From assembly GCA_035236585.1 (NCBI GenBank), contig CP141136.1, positions 52,283,136 to 52,347,135 on the forward strand: a stretch of DNA of 64,000 nt. Reading direction: 5' to 3'. The notes under the pieces were generated by a model. That model searched no databases, was not told the DNA's origin, and was given only the letters and a program-made list of their open reading frames with translations. Below are positions 1-11,300 of this stretch, piece by piece. A program made the translations under genes and the position numbers. Each line of letters starts with the position of its first letter. Positions within the stretch are counted from its first letter, which is position 1. Origin of the DNA: Warburgia ugandensis. Its lineage: Eukaryota; Streptophyta; Magnoliopsida; Canellales; Canellaceae.

Positions 1-151
1 ATATGCAAAGTCCAGGGGAAGGGGTGGACCACAAAAGGTTTGTAGTACATAGTCTTACCTTGCACTTTTACAAGAGGCTGTTTCTGTGCCTCAAACTCAT
101 GACCTTTAGGTCACATGGTAACAATTCTACTCTTGGGCCAAGGCTCCCTTT
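1..151 (-). mobile_element. Au SINE, cut by the window edge
   Basis: Read on the minus strand, this shows the Au SINE layout: a head with GCCTTGG near 135-145, a tRNA-like box around the 'tgacctttaggtcaca' segment, the 'cctcttgcaaaa'-type block, then the 'tagacccttgtgg' and 'ggaccctgcat' blocks. The tail (about 30 bp) lies before base 1, so the copy is truncated only by the window. It is clearly diverged from the family consensus as I remember it. Confidence 0.85.
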
Positions 152-1575
152 CTTTCCCTTCAATAAATACAATTCAAATTAAAAAAAAAAAAATCCTATG
201 ATTTGTAGTCTATCCTATGATCTCCGCACAAGTACCGTAATGTCCCAAAATACCATGCGATTTACATGAATCAAGCTCCAAAATACCACGTCCACTCTAT
301 CCTCTAATATGCAATTTTTTTTAAAAATTTAGCTAGAAATCTCAGCCCTATAGGCATGATATTTTCCAACATAGTTCTTGTTTAAGACACTAGCAATCTT
401 ACATTCATTTCTAACCACAAATCCCATCAAGATACTCCACCCAAGGGAAAAAAACAAGAGTAGAAAAATCCCTAATCAACGGAACATTTACAATACAATG
501 CTAGAATAGATTTGTCAAAGAAAAAACTAGCAAAAAGTTCAATAAAAAAAAAATTCACTTGAATCATTCTATATTCAAGAAAATTTCTGCTAAAATACAG
601 TGCCAGAATAGATTTGTCAAAGGAAAAAAAAAACTTACAAAAAGTTCAATCAATCAAAAACCCATATCAATCATCCTATATTCAAGAAAAAATTCCATTT
701 ATCCATCTTACTTTTATAGGGCAAGGAAAAACAAAACAAGAGTAGCTCAATTAAAAGGATAAAACATAGCATGAAACTAGGATTCTTCAACTAAAGTCAA
801 TAGAAAACGAGAAGAAACTTCAAAACCCACATCTACAAATTACTTCTTGAATGAAAAAACCCCAACTATAAATACACCCTAAATCAGAAACCAGTTGAAA
901 CTTGAAACCATGGGTTTCCTTTCTACTTTTTAATCGTTCTTGGTCTTGGTTCTTCTATCGTCTGCAGTCTACTAGAATCAAAGATTGATTCTCCCTAGAG
1001 AAAGAAAGAAATAGAGAAAATTTGAAAAAGGATTTCTAAAGAAAAGTACAAACACTTTTTTTTAAAGTAAAATTATAATTATAACCATTATTGATGGCAT
1101 AATGATTTGACATACAATGGGCAAAGTGAAAGAAAGAAAAAATTAAAAAATTCTTGGCAATTTCTTATTACCGCTTGTACCCTTTGATATCCCAATCTCA
1201 GTTGGTATGCGCTATAAGGTCTGATTTTAATTAGTTTAAAATGAAAGTAGAAAGAAAGATATTTTGTACCATTTTTGGCCTGAGACTGGTACTAGTAGTC
1301 TCACTAGCTAGTACAATACAAGATTGACAACTAAGCTTTGGAATAATGTGCTTATGGTGGTTATTTTTTATCTTTATTTATTTATTTTTATGTACAAGCA
1401 AAGAATTACAAAGCAAATAACTCACATAGTCCTAATTTAAGCCCAACCAAAGGGAAAAGTGGCAATTCGAATATGCGACCAAAGTTACTTCAGGTGAGAT
1501 ATTGTATGTGATCAAGTGTGCTAGACATATGTTGGATTATGATTGTTAAATGTGCACTAATACTTGAGAAAAGTT
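152..1575. other. AT-rich intergenic DNA, nothing recognised
   Basis: Strongly AT-rich, with a local approximate duplication: a block near 480-545 ('gctagaatagatttgtcaaag') recurs near 600-660. I see no gene. The small open frame at 559-762 consists of simple A-rich repeats and has no coding character. Confidence 0.5.
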
Positions 1576-1795
1576 TTTAATCCAATATAACCTAGTGGTT
1601 AGGCTGAGGGGCCACTCATAAGTAAGTCATGGATTCAAGGTAGCTCATCATATCCCTTTGGGGATGTAGAGTGCTTACACATTGAGGGCAATGTCCTAAG
1701 GGCATGTTTGGCAAGGGTGTTCTAAGGATAAGTATGGAAAAGGGTATATGTAAAAAGACCTAATGGGTCTCTAAATTACTAATCAGAAAAAAAGA
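1576..1795 (+). mobile_element. Possible tRNA-derived SINE fragment (not Au)
   Basis: An A-box-like 'cctagtggttagg' near 1590 is followed about 45 bp later by a B-box-like 'tggattcaagg', the spacing of an internal Pol III promoter. A body with 'atccctttggggatgtagag' follows and then an A-rich stretch near 1788-1812. This is the layout of a tRNA-related plant SINE. I cannot name the family, and no target duplication was found. Confidence 0.4.
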
Positions 1796-1864
1796 AAAAG
1801 AAAAAGAAAAAAGTCTATATTTAGCGAATAAAACACATAATTTTGGATGCTTAATATTGTCCAA

Positions 1865-3375
1865 TTATCTAAGCAGCCATAGATTATCATCATCGTCAAA
1901 GCCTTGTTCCGACTAGGGGTCAACTACATGAATCTTGTTCCTCCATTCTCCTCTATCAATCGTCATGGCCTCATTTAGCCCAAAATTTTTTAAATCTTTT
2001 CTCACCACTTTAACCACATCCTTTTAGCCCTTCCCTTTTCTCTTAAGAGCCTTCAAATTGGATCTACTCACACCTTCTAATTAGTTTCATCTCGGTCTCC
2101 TTTGAACATATCCAAACCATTTAAGTCTACACATCTTGTTATCTATTGGTGCTACTCCTGAGTTTCTTTTAAGGTTTTTATTTCTAATTCTATCCTTTTT
2201 TGTCTTGCCAATCATCTATTTTAATATCCGCATTCTAGCTACGCTCATCCTATGTATATATGTTGTTCCTTAATTGCACAACACTATAATCCATAGAGTA
2301 TGGCCAACTTACAGACATCCTATAGAATTTTTCTTTTAATTCGAGTACCACCTGCTGATCACACAAAACACCAAAGGCACATCTCCATTTGTTCTAACTT
2401 GCTTGGATTCTTTGGGTAACATCTCTCTCAATGTCTTTACTCTCATGAGTAACATCGCTCTCAATCTCTCCCCTCTTATGAATTATCAATCCAAATCTAA
2501 ATTGGTCTTTTTGGGGTACTTCTTGATTATAAATATTTACTGGCACTTCCCTCTCACTCCTCTCTTTACTAAAATTGCATTTCATATATTTTATCTCAGT
2601 TCGGCTAATTTTAAATCCTTTAAACTCTATAACATATCTCCACAACTCTACCTTTGTGTTTATGTCCTCCATTGCCTTATCAATCAAAACTATGTCATTT
2701 GCAAAATAATATATACTACAAAATCTCCTCATGTAGATGTTTCATTAACTCATTTATAACTAATTTGAAGAGGTATGGGCTCAATGCTAATCTTTGGTGG
2801 CAATCCTATGGTGAGTCTCTCTGTTAGTGGTCATAACATTTGTTACCACTCTATACATATTCATAATTATGTCAATGTAACACCTTTCTCACTCAACACC
2901 CACCATATTAACTCTCTAGGGATCTTATGCTAAGCTTTTTTTAAGTCAATAAAGACCATGTAAAGGTCCTTTCTTCTTCATCAATTATCTAAAGAGGAAA
3001 ATAGTTTCCATGGTAACCTCCTAGGTATGAAACCAAATTTATTTTCCGATACAGGTCTCATGTCATAGCTTCTTCTCAATTACTTTTTTCCAAAGTTTCA
3101 TCATATGGTCAAAAGTTTGACCCCACAATAATTAGTGCAACTTTGTATATCTCCTTTATTCTTATGAATTAGTACAATAAAGCTTTTCCTCCATTTATTT
3201 GGAATTGTTTTCGATTATACAATTCTATTAAACAACTTTGTTAGCTAAACTACTTCAGTATCTCCCATATACTTCCCATCATCTATTGGTATACCATCGC
3301 GCCCCAGGGGCTTTCCTGATTTTAGCATTTTAAAGCCTCTTTACTTTAGGTATCTTGAACCTATGGTTGTATGTA

Positions 3376-3447
<72 letters not shown>

Positions 3448-4290
3448 GGCTTTACGATTCTTTCAATCTCTATATTCTCAATACATTTGTCATTTAGCAA
3501 TTTTTGAAATTAACTTTTTCACCTTTGATTGATCTTGTCATCTTTGACGAATATTCTTTAGTTATCACTTTTAATGTGTATTTAACATAACCTAAATCGT
3601 TACTCTTTTGTTCACCTATTTTTGCAATTTTGAACATATCTTTCTCACCTTCTTAACCCTAATATGTTACAGAGATCATTATATGTCTTGAGTTTAGCCC
3701 CACTCACTACTCTCTTAGCAACCTTTTTAGCATACTTATACTGCAAAAATCTTTGTTACTTCTAGTCATCGACTATGTTTTAAAATACTCATTTCTCTTT
3801 GATAACTTTTTACACTTTTTCACTCTATTGCCAAGCTTTCTTTATAGATTGCCTTTTACTTTTAGATACTCATAGAATATCTTTTGTCACTTTCTTAATG
3901 GACTTGGTCATAATAGTCTACATGATGTTTACTTCTGTTTCATTATTTCACTTTCCTTCTACTATCAATTTGTTTGTGAATGATGTTAGCTTGTCTCCTT
4001 TTAAGTTTCACCACTTAGCTTTTAGATACTTGCTAAGTTTATTTTCTTCTTCTATCTCTTAATGTAAACATCCATAATCATTAATTTATGTAGTTAAACT
4101 CTCACTTATTATCACCTTATAATCCTTATACATTGATTTCTCGGTGTTCCTAAGTAGATAGTCTATTTGATTTTTATATAGTCCACTTTTAAAGGTTAAT
4201 AAGTGCTCATTCATCTTTTTTAAGTATATCTTTGCTAGAGCTAAATTATATGCCAAAACAAAATTAAAGATAGCTTCCTAATTTAGCAAT
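1865..4290 (-). mobile_element. L1-type LINE, 5'-truncated and decayed
   Basis: Reading the minus strand gives recognisable pieces of a plant L1 polyprotein in the expected order. From about 4290 down come the C-terminal part of the endonuclease ('FKSGLYK'-like and 'NQIDY'-like words), the linker ('MTKSIKKVTKDIL' near 3900-3850) and the reverse transcriptase active-site region ('FANDIVLID', F-A-D-D in intact copies, near 2700). The end of the protein lies near 1900 ('DRGEWRNKIHV'). The frames are broken many times. The N-terminal endonuclease is missing, which is typical 5' truncation. The second LINE at 50.1-51.8 kb belongs to the same family, since both carry the SIKKVTKDIL/SIKKVAKDIL segment. 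The 5' end lies about 340 bp upstream of the RH39 start codon. Confidence 0.8.
3386..3443. repeat. (TA)n microsatellite inside the LINE
   Basis: About 29 uninterrupted TA units following a short GT-rich run. It lies within the decayed LINE. Confidence 0.95.
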
Positions 4291-4629
4291 ATGAATTTTA
4301 TTTTTGTAATTTAGTCTCTTTATCTGTATATATAGAACGACGTGGAAACCCTGCCTAAGTTTATATTGCATTTAGGATCCAACGTTACATAATCGCGTAG
4401 AAGGAACATCCTTGGGCCTATTTTCCATTGACGAGACGCATTCCCTTGCGGAAAATGCAAGGACTTGACCTCTGCTGTTACCTTCATCCCACGTAGAAGT
4501 ATCTCTAGAGTCTAGACGAGGGCATTCATTTCTAGGAAGCCATTGTATCCTCTCACGTCCTGCTAGTTATATATTAGAAACCCCAACAGTAGAAAGCTAC
4601 ATAGACAAAGCTACTGCTAGCACAAGACC
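4291..4629 (+). promoter_or_regulatory. Upstream region of RH39 with a TATA-like box
   Basis: This is the only non-repeat stretch between the LINE and the start codon. A TATA-like TTATATATTA lies at 4567-4576, about 55-60 bases before the ATG, which implies a short 5' leader. No other element can be named with confidence. Confidence 0.4.
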
Positions 4630-7600
4630 ATGATTGGAAGAACTCTCCTCAACCTCTCCTTCTCCACCAACCTCTTCTCCCACACTCTCTTCTCTGCAAC
4701 AAAAGCCTTCCCAAGAATCAGACCAAAGGTTTTTCCAGGGTTTAAGATTCAATCCTTATCCACTGCCGTAACTACCTCAACCCTCGAAGTAGAACAACCA
4801 CTACAATCCAGTCGTCATTCTATCCTTCTAGAGAAACTCAGAACTCGACATTTGAAAGATGCTGCCAAAACCCCACCAACACCACCAAGCCGGACAAAAC
4901 CTCTTGCTGTGGCTGATCAAGTGGAAGCTGAAAAAGGCTCCACTAAAGGTTCAAAGAGGAATCCACTAAGGGTTGCTTCTAGTTTTGGGGAATTGGGTTT
5001 GAGTGAGGAGGTAATGAGTGCTATTGAGGAGTTGGGTATTTCTGTTCCTACTGAAATTCAGTCTTTGGGAATCCCTGCTGTGCTTCAAGGGAAGAGTGTG
5101 GTTTTGGGCTCTCATACTGGATCTGGAAAGACTTTAGCTTATGTGTTGCCTTTGGTTCAGGTAACTATTGTTTACTCAATTTGTTGTTATCAATTGTTTT
5201 CTTTTCTTTTTTTTTGGTGTTTCGTCTTAGAGTTTGTATGCTTTTCTGGATTTGAATGATACTGTTTCTCGGGTTTCGTTGTGCTTAGTATGCTCGTTTC
5301 GTTTTCTGGAAATTTGGTTGCTATCTGTTTGTTTACTTTTCAGGTCTTGGTTTTGCTTACTTTGATTGCTTGTTGCGGGATTTGTTTAAGTATTTATCGG
5401 ATTTTGATTCGAACTTCTGATTATAATTAATCACTTTCACTCTTCCCTCATTTTTCAAAGTTGATTGTTGGGATGTAGTCTACATTTTTGCCTCAAATTT
5501 GTATTGCTTTTGTGATGGGAGAATATATCAAATGTGATAGTTCAGTTGTTAAAATTTGTATGTATCTTTCTGTTTTTTTCTTTGTCATTCATTTTAACAG
5601 TATAGTTCCCTTGTTTTCTTTGTGACTAAGATCGATAAAATTGGTTCACGCTCTTATTTTAGTCAAACTAATGGTGCACTCATATCTCTCTCTATGTATA
5701 TTTAATTTGATGTTTTACCTGCTGTGGTGCATATTATTAAAATATGGTAGTCAAATGAAATGGAGATGTTCTTTTTTTGCTCATTTGGGTTTTGTCAATT
5801 GTTGATTGAGTCTTTCAAAGGATTACGTAAATCTGCTATTTCTCTACCTATTGCAATTGAATGGAATGAAGATGCCCAGTTTGTTTTTTCATGGTTTAAG
5901 CATTTGCAGAGTGAATCTTTGTAAGGGATTAATTGAGTTTCTTTCTTTTGTAGCTATTGAGACGTGATGAATCATTGATGGGCATGCTAATGAAACCTAG
6001 ACGTCCTCGAGCAGTTGTGTTGTGTCCTACAAGGGAGCTATGTGAACAGGTTTTTGCTCACGCTCTTAAATAGATAATGGAATTAACTATGAGTAGTAGG
6101 TTGTGTTAACTGTTTGAGATCCTTCTAGGTGTTTCATGTGGCAAAGTCTGTAAGTCATCATGCACGATTCCGCTCTATCATGGTAAGTGGAGGTAGCCGT
6201 TTAAGGCCTCAAGAAGATTCGTTGAACGTCCCAATTGACATGGTGGTTGGAACTCCTGGCAGAGTTCTTCAACATATTGAAGAGGGAAATATGGTATATG
6301 GTGACATTAAGTACCTGGTGGGTCTTAAACTATTTATATATTTATAGAGTTTTGTGACTCTTGCAACTGCTAATTTCATGTTCAGCAAATCTAATAGAGT
6401 AATTTCTGTCTTAGGTCTTGGATGAAGCTGATACCATGTTTGATCGTGGTTTTGGCCCTGATATCCGTAAATTTCTTGGCCCGTTAAAGAATCGTGTATC
6501 AAAACCCGGTGATCAAGGATTTCAAACCGTTTTGGTCACTGCAACCATGACCAAGGTAATCCAACATGCATTTTTGTCTAGAAAGAAATCTAAGATGTGC
6601 ATATATTAACTTGCATCAAAAAATTCAGTTGCGTATAGCTAGCACTTTGAATGTTCAACCATCATCCACTCAATAATCATTTACTCTTGTATTGAAAAAG
6701 CTAGAGTGACTAGAGTGGTATATGTTGTGTTCCTTTTATATTTTCTTGGCATATGTTCTGTTCCTTTATATTTTCTTTTTGGAGCCGGTAATTGGAAGGA
6801 AGCCTAGAATTCCTTCTGATTTCATTGTCTCATAATATACCAATCAGTGGATCCCAATTTGAAAGTAAAACCCATCTTATGTCTTCATGTTTCATATTCT
6901 TAGAGATTGACATTTCCATACTTTTTGTTATTTGTTTATTTATTGAATGATGGAAAAATTCAATATAGAAGGGGAGTGTGACATCCCGGGTTTTTATAAC
7001 ACTTTTTCATAAATCTTTTGCTTTGGGGGGCCCCAATACTTTTATAAAACTGTTCAAAACCAAATAGCGGAAGAATAACTTTGAAAAGAATACCTTAAAA
7101 ATCCCGAGTGTCTCTTTCTTTTTATTTATTTATTAAAAACAATGATTTTCAGAGGAATGAACATCACATTCCTACCAAAAATCCGACAGAGTCTCCCCTA
7201 TATTTCGGACATCATGCATTTAACGCATACAATGTGACACCTGATAATCATCATGTACATATAAATATCCATGATAGAGACTCCATCTCCCTCCAAATAC
7301 TAACATACACATTTCCATTTAATTTAAATAAATGAAACATTTTGGTAATGCCAAAAAGGCTAGGTAATTGACATGTATACCCAGGATTACTCCAGTCATA
7401 GCCATTCGTGTCAAACGGTAATAAATACACATTCACATGTCCATTTCTAATAGTCATAAAACAATTTTTATTACAGAAGAGTTGTAAGAACCTTCAGAAA
7501 TCTTTACTTATTCCTCACCTTTACTCAAAATAGCTTCCTTGTAGCTTCCAAGTCAAAACTATGTGCCTTTCCCTTTGCTGTAGTCTTTCGAACCTAAGAT

Positions 7601-8343
7601 ATCTTAGCAAGCCTTCGCTTGTGTAGGTAGTTTCATCATCAACACACAAGTTTATGCAGTTCTAACTTTAAAAGGAACAATTTATCATATTTTGTGAAAT
7701 TGTGTCATTTGATGCCAAATAAGTAGTATAATATATTCTGAAATTCATACTATGCCATTTCAAATAGTTTCCATTTCCAATCAGTTTGAATCGTCAATTT
7801 AACATCCATGCTTACTGTTTCCAAATAATGATAATAACCTTAGTAAAACATTTAGATGATATGGAAGATAGTCACGACTCTTCACATGCTTCAAAACCAA
7901 TAGAGAAATGCATTTAAACCAGGAAATGCTTAAATGTAAATAAAGAGTATTTCAACCAGTGTATACGCACACCTATATACACACACACACACACACACAC
8001 ATACTCTAAATCTCATCAAGATTTTACGAGTATAAAGCCACTCAAATCCGGCCACCTGCTATTGGTCATGAGTACTCATTATTGACCTGAAATACCATGG
8101 TGTCCTGCACCTACGCTATTGCGCAATATACATATAAACTCAAAAATAATGGAACCTCTGTGCGACGGACAAGAACCAATCAAGTCTGTGGCTATCAAGC
8201 CGATACCAAACGGATAGACTCCTTTGCACCGTGTTCATGGAAAACACAGCACACAAGCCATGACCTGTCCATGATGACATGAGCTTGCATTAGGCCCCTC
8301 TGGCCAAGTGTCCACCATACATATATATATATATATATCCACC

Positions 8344-8375
<32 letters not shown>

Positions 8376-11300
8376 TTTTAGAAGAAAGAGGATGATCAGT
8401 CCTCAATCTTCCTAGCACAGAGTTCACCGGCCCCAATATGTCCGTCATAATATAATAATAATACTAGGCAGCATCCCATGCCTATAAAAATGATAAAACC
8501 ATATAATTTCATACATTGGTTTTTCAATCTGATAGTAAAGTAAACCTGTCATTTTAAATAAATTGCATGAATATACCCTTCTGATACTTGCATAAACTAA
8601 AAAGATCAAAATCTCAAGTTTCAAGTAAATTCCAAGCATGTTGATGTCCAAACTACCTACCTCCCTTTTTGTGCTCCACAATTTTGCTATATCCTTCCTT
8701 TAATCACTTATCGATCACCTAACCAAATCAAAATTTGAATTCATTGTCAATACAAATCCAAATGTTCATAATTTCAAGTAAATTTACACATTTTCAAATC
8801 AAGATAGCTAGTTCATCCATCCATTCCCAATTTTTGTCATATCCTAGCTAATTTAAGGTCCTAAGATTCATCGGTGATGTCTGATCATCAATCAAACATC
8901 AAGGATTTACTGTGCAAACAGTACTCGATCGGACGGCCAAGATTGTCCGATCGATTTCCTGCCTAGATCTGTCAATCTAGTGTGATTTAGACTACATCAA
9001 TTCTTTAATTTTTCATCCCTACCCTTAGATTAGGGATTAGACGGTTGGATCATCCCTAATTATAGATCTAGGTTAAAAATGCATAAAATTTGCAAACTAC
9101 CAAGATTCAAGAGATGGGTATCTTAGATCTTACCCTTAAGGAGTGTCTTCAACCTCCATTCGTCACCGAAGAATGAGATTGCCGTTGATTTTTCCGTCGC
9201 TGGCAAATCCCGTCGTGGGTACTGTTTTCCCCCTTTTTCCCCACCAAAACTTGCTAAATCAACGAGAAACTCTAGGGCTTTTGCTCGTGGTAGCGAGGGG
9301 AAGACAATGAACGGCATCGATCGTCGATCAATGATGCTGTTCACTCTGTCTTTTTTGGCGACCGTCAACTCTTCTCCACCGTCGATCTCCTCCTCCCTTA
9401 GTTGATGGGAGAAATGGAGGGTGGAGGATGGGTAGTTTCCTCCCCTCCTTTCTCCTCTTTCCTTCTCCCCCACTCTCTCTTCCTCTTTTCTTCTCCCCCA
9501 CTCTCTCTTCCTCTTTTCTTCTTCCTCTCTCAATCGCATGGAGAATAGACCGTGAGGTCTGTTCTTTTTTTTTCTTTAAGTGGGGGGGGTGTCCGTATCA
9601 ATTATGGCCCCCTCTAGTTTAAGTCTTTTTTTCTTTTTTTTTTCAAAGTTCTTACAGGGAGCCTTGGCGCAATGGTTGGGTTATCACTGTGCGACTTGGA
9701 GGTCATGGTTTTGAGGCATGAAAACAGCCTCTTGCAAAATGCAGGGTAAGGCTGTGTATTATTGACCCTTTGTGATCTGCCCCTTCCTTGGACCCTGTGT
9801 ATGTGGGAGCTTCGTGCTCCAAGCTGCCCTTTATGGAAAAATTCGATATATACTGAAACAATGTGTGCTATTATTAGTTTTTGTTACTTGTAAAGTAAGC
9901 TGGGTTCATGAGATCCATGTTCATTCATGATCTCTCCTTTTTTTTTTTTTCTTAAAAGAAAAATCTATTGAACATTTGTTCTAGTTGATATTATTAAAAA
10001 AATGTTATCTGCCTCAACATTTTCAAGTCCATATTTGTCACCTTGGCGCAACAGTAAAGTAGTCGTCATGTGACCTTGAGGTCACAGGTTCAAGGCGTGG
10101 AAACAGTTTTTTGCAAAAATGCAAGGTCAGGCTGTGTACTATAGACCCTTGTGGTTTGTCCCTTCTCTGGACCCTGCATAGGTGGGAGCTTTGTGCACCG
10201 GGGCTGCCTTTTATTTGCCCCCTGTACTTTTTTGTAATGTCAGTCTACCTATCCTTGTATGATCCCATAGTGGTCGTCTAATGACAGGAGGAAAAAAATT
10301 TGATAATTCTATTTCTTAGTCTGACTATGGTATCAAGAAGTTAATTTTCTGCTGGGTTCACTGTGATAAAAAATATTATTTCTCAATTTCCCTCAGAAGG
10401 AGGAAGTCCACTGACAAAGCTTGGAGCATTGAACTGCATTGAACTGTTACTGAATTTCCTTCTTCTATGGAAATATTATTTCATGAAACTGAATTTTTGC
10501 AATATGCTTTTGCATTCTTCCATAATGTTTTTGACTTTACAAAGTATTGTAGGCAGTGCAAAAGCTGGTTGATGAGGAATTCCAGGGGATAGTTCATTTG
10601 CGTACTTCAACGTTGCACAAGAAGATTGCATCTGCTCGGCATGATTTTATCAAACTCTCTGGGTCTGAGAACAAGTTGGAGGCACTGCTTCAGGTAAATT
10701 ATTGATACCATTCAACCTTCTAACTTGGTGAGATTCTTTCTTCTTGTGTGTATTTGAGGGCATGCTTGAAGATAAGGATACTCTGTGTCAATTTTCGTAA
10801 TTGAAGAAACTTAACCTTGTCAAGTGGGAGTTTGTCCATTATAAATTTGTGCATCATAACAGAAAGTAGCAAGTTTTCTTTTCACGGATCTTCTTATGCA
10901 CTTGAGGGTGTAGTGGGATGTGTTTCCACCCTATTCAACAGGATCTGGTAATTCCATAGAAAAAACACATGGTAATTCAATTATAAGGATGACAGGGGGT
11001 GGGGCAGTGAAAATGTGGACTGACATGGGGCAGGGTGGGGTTAGACAAAAACCGAAGACCTGCCCTGTGCAACATATATCACCTTTAGGTCTAAAATGCC
11101 CTTATATTTATGTTTTAGAATTATGATGGGTATGGCAAAATTGTAATTATAACTTTTATGTCTAAAATATTCTTGTATATAATTTTTTAAAATATGGCAT
11201 GGATGGTAACATCGTAATTGTAAGAGTGGGTGGAACTGGCAGCCAGAAAAACCTCCCGACGGGCCCCATTGCCATCTCTATGAATCATTTTCTTCCAATC

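Larger units (their letters stand above)
6968..9832 (+). mobile_element. Au SINE in RH39 intron 4, split by a solo LTR
   Basis: The SINE body runs 9657-9832, starting GGGAGCCTTGGCGC and ending in GCTGCCC plus a short T-run. Its first few bases (GAAGGGGAG) are 2.68 kb upstream at 6968-6976. The SINE's own target duplication proves this: ATGGAAAAATTC(A/G)ATATA at 6950-6967 and 9833-9850, 17 of 18 bases the same. An LTR-like element occupies 6977-9656 in between. Orientation is sense with respect to RH39. Confidence 0.9.

Noticed and set aside
9123-9622. Glu/Arg-rich and Ser/Pro-rich frames on opposite strands
   Set aside because: They overlap in the CT-rich end of solo LTR A and have no domain.
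9657-9720. tRNA gene candidates at box A/B sequences
   Set aside because: They are heads of Au SINEs; no cloverleaf with a full acceptor stem is present.
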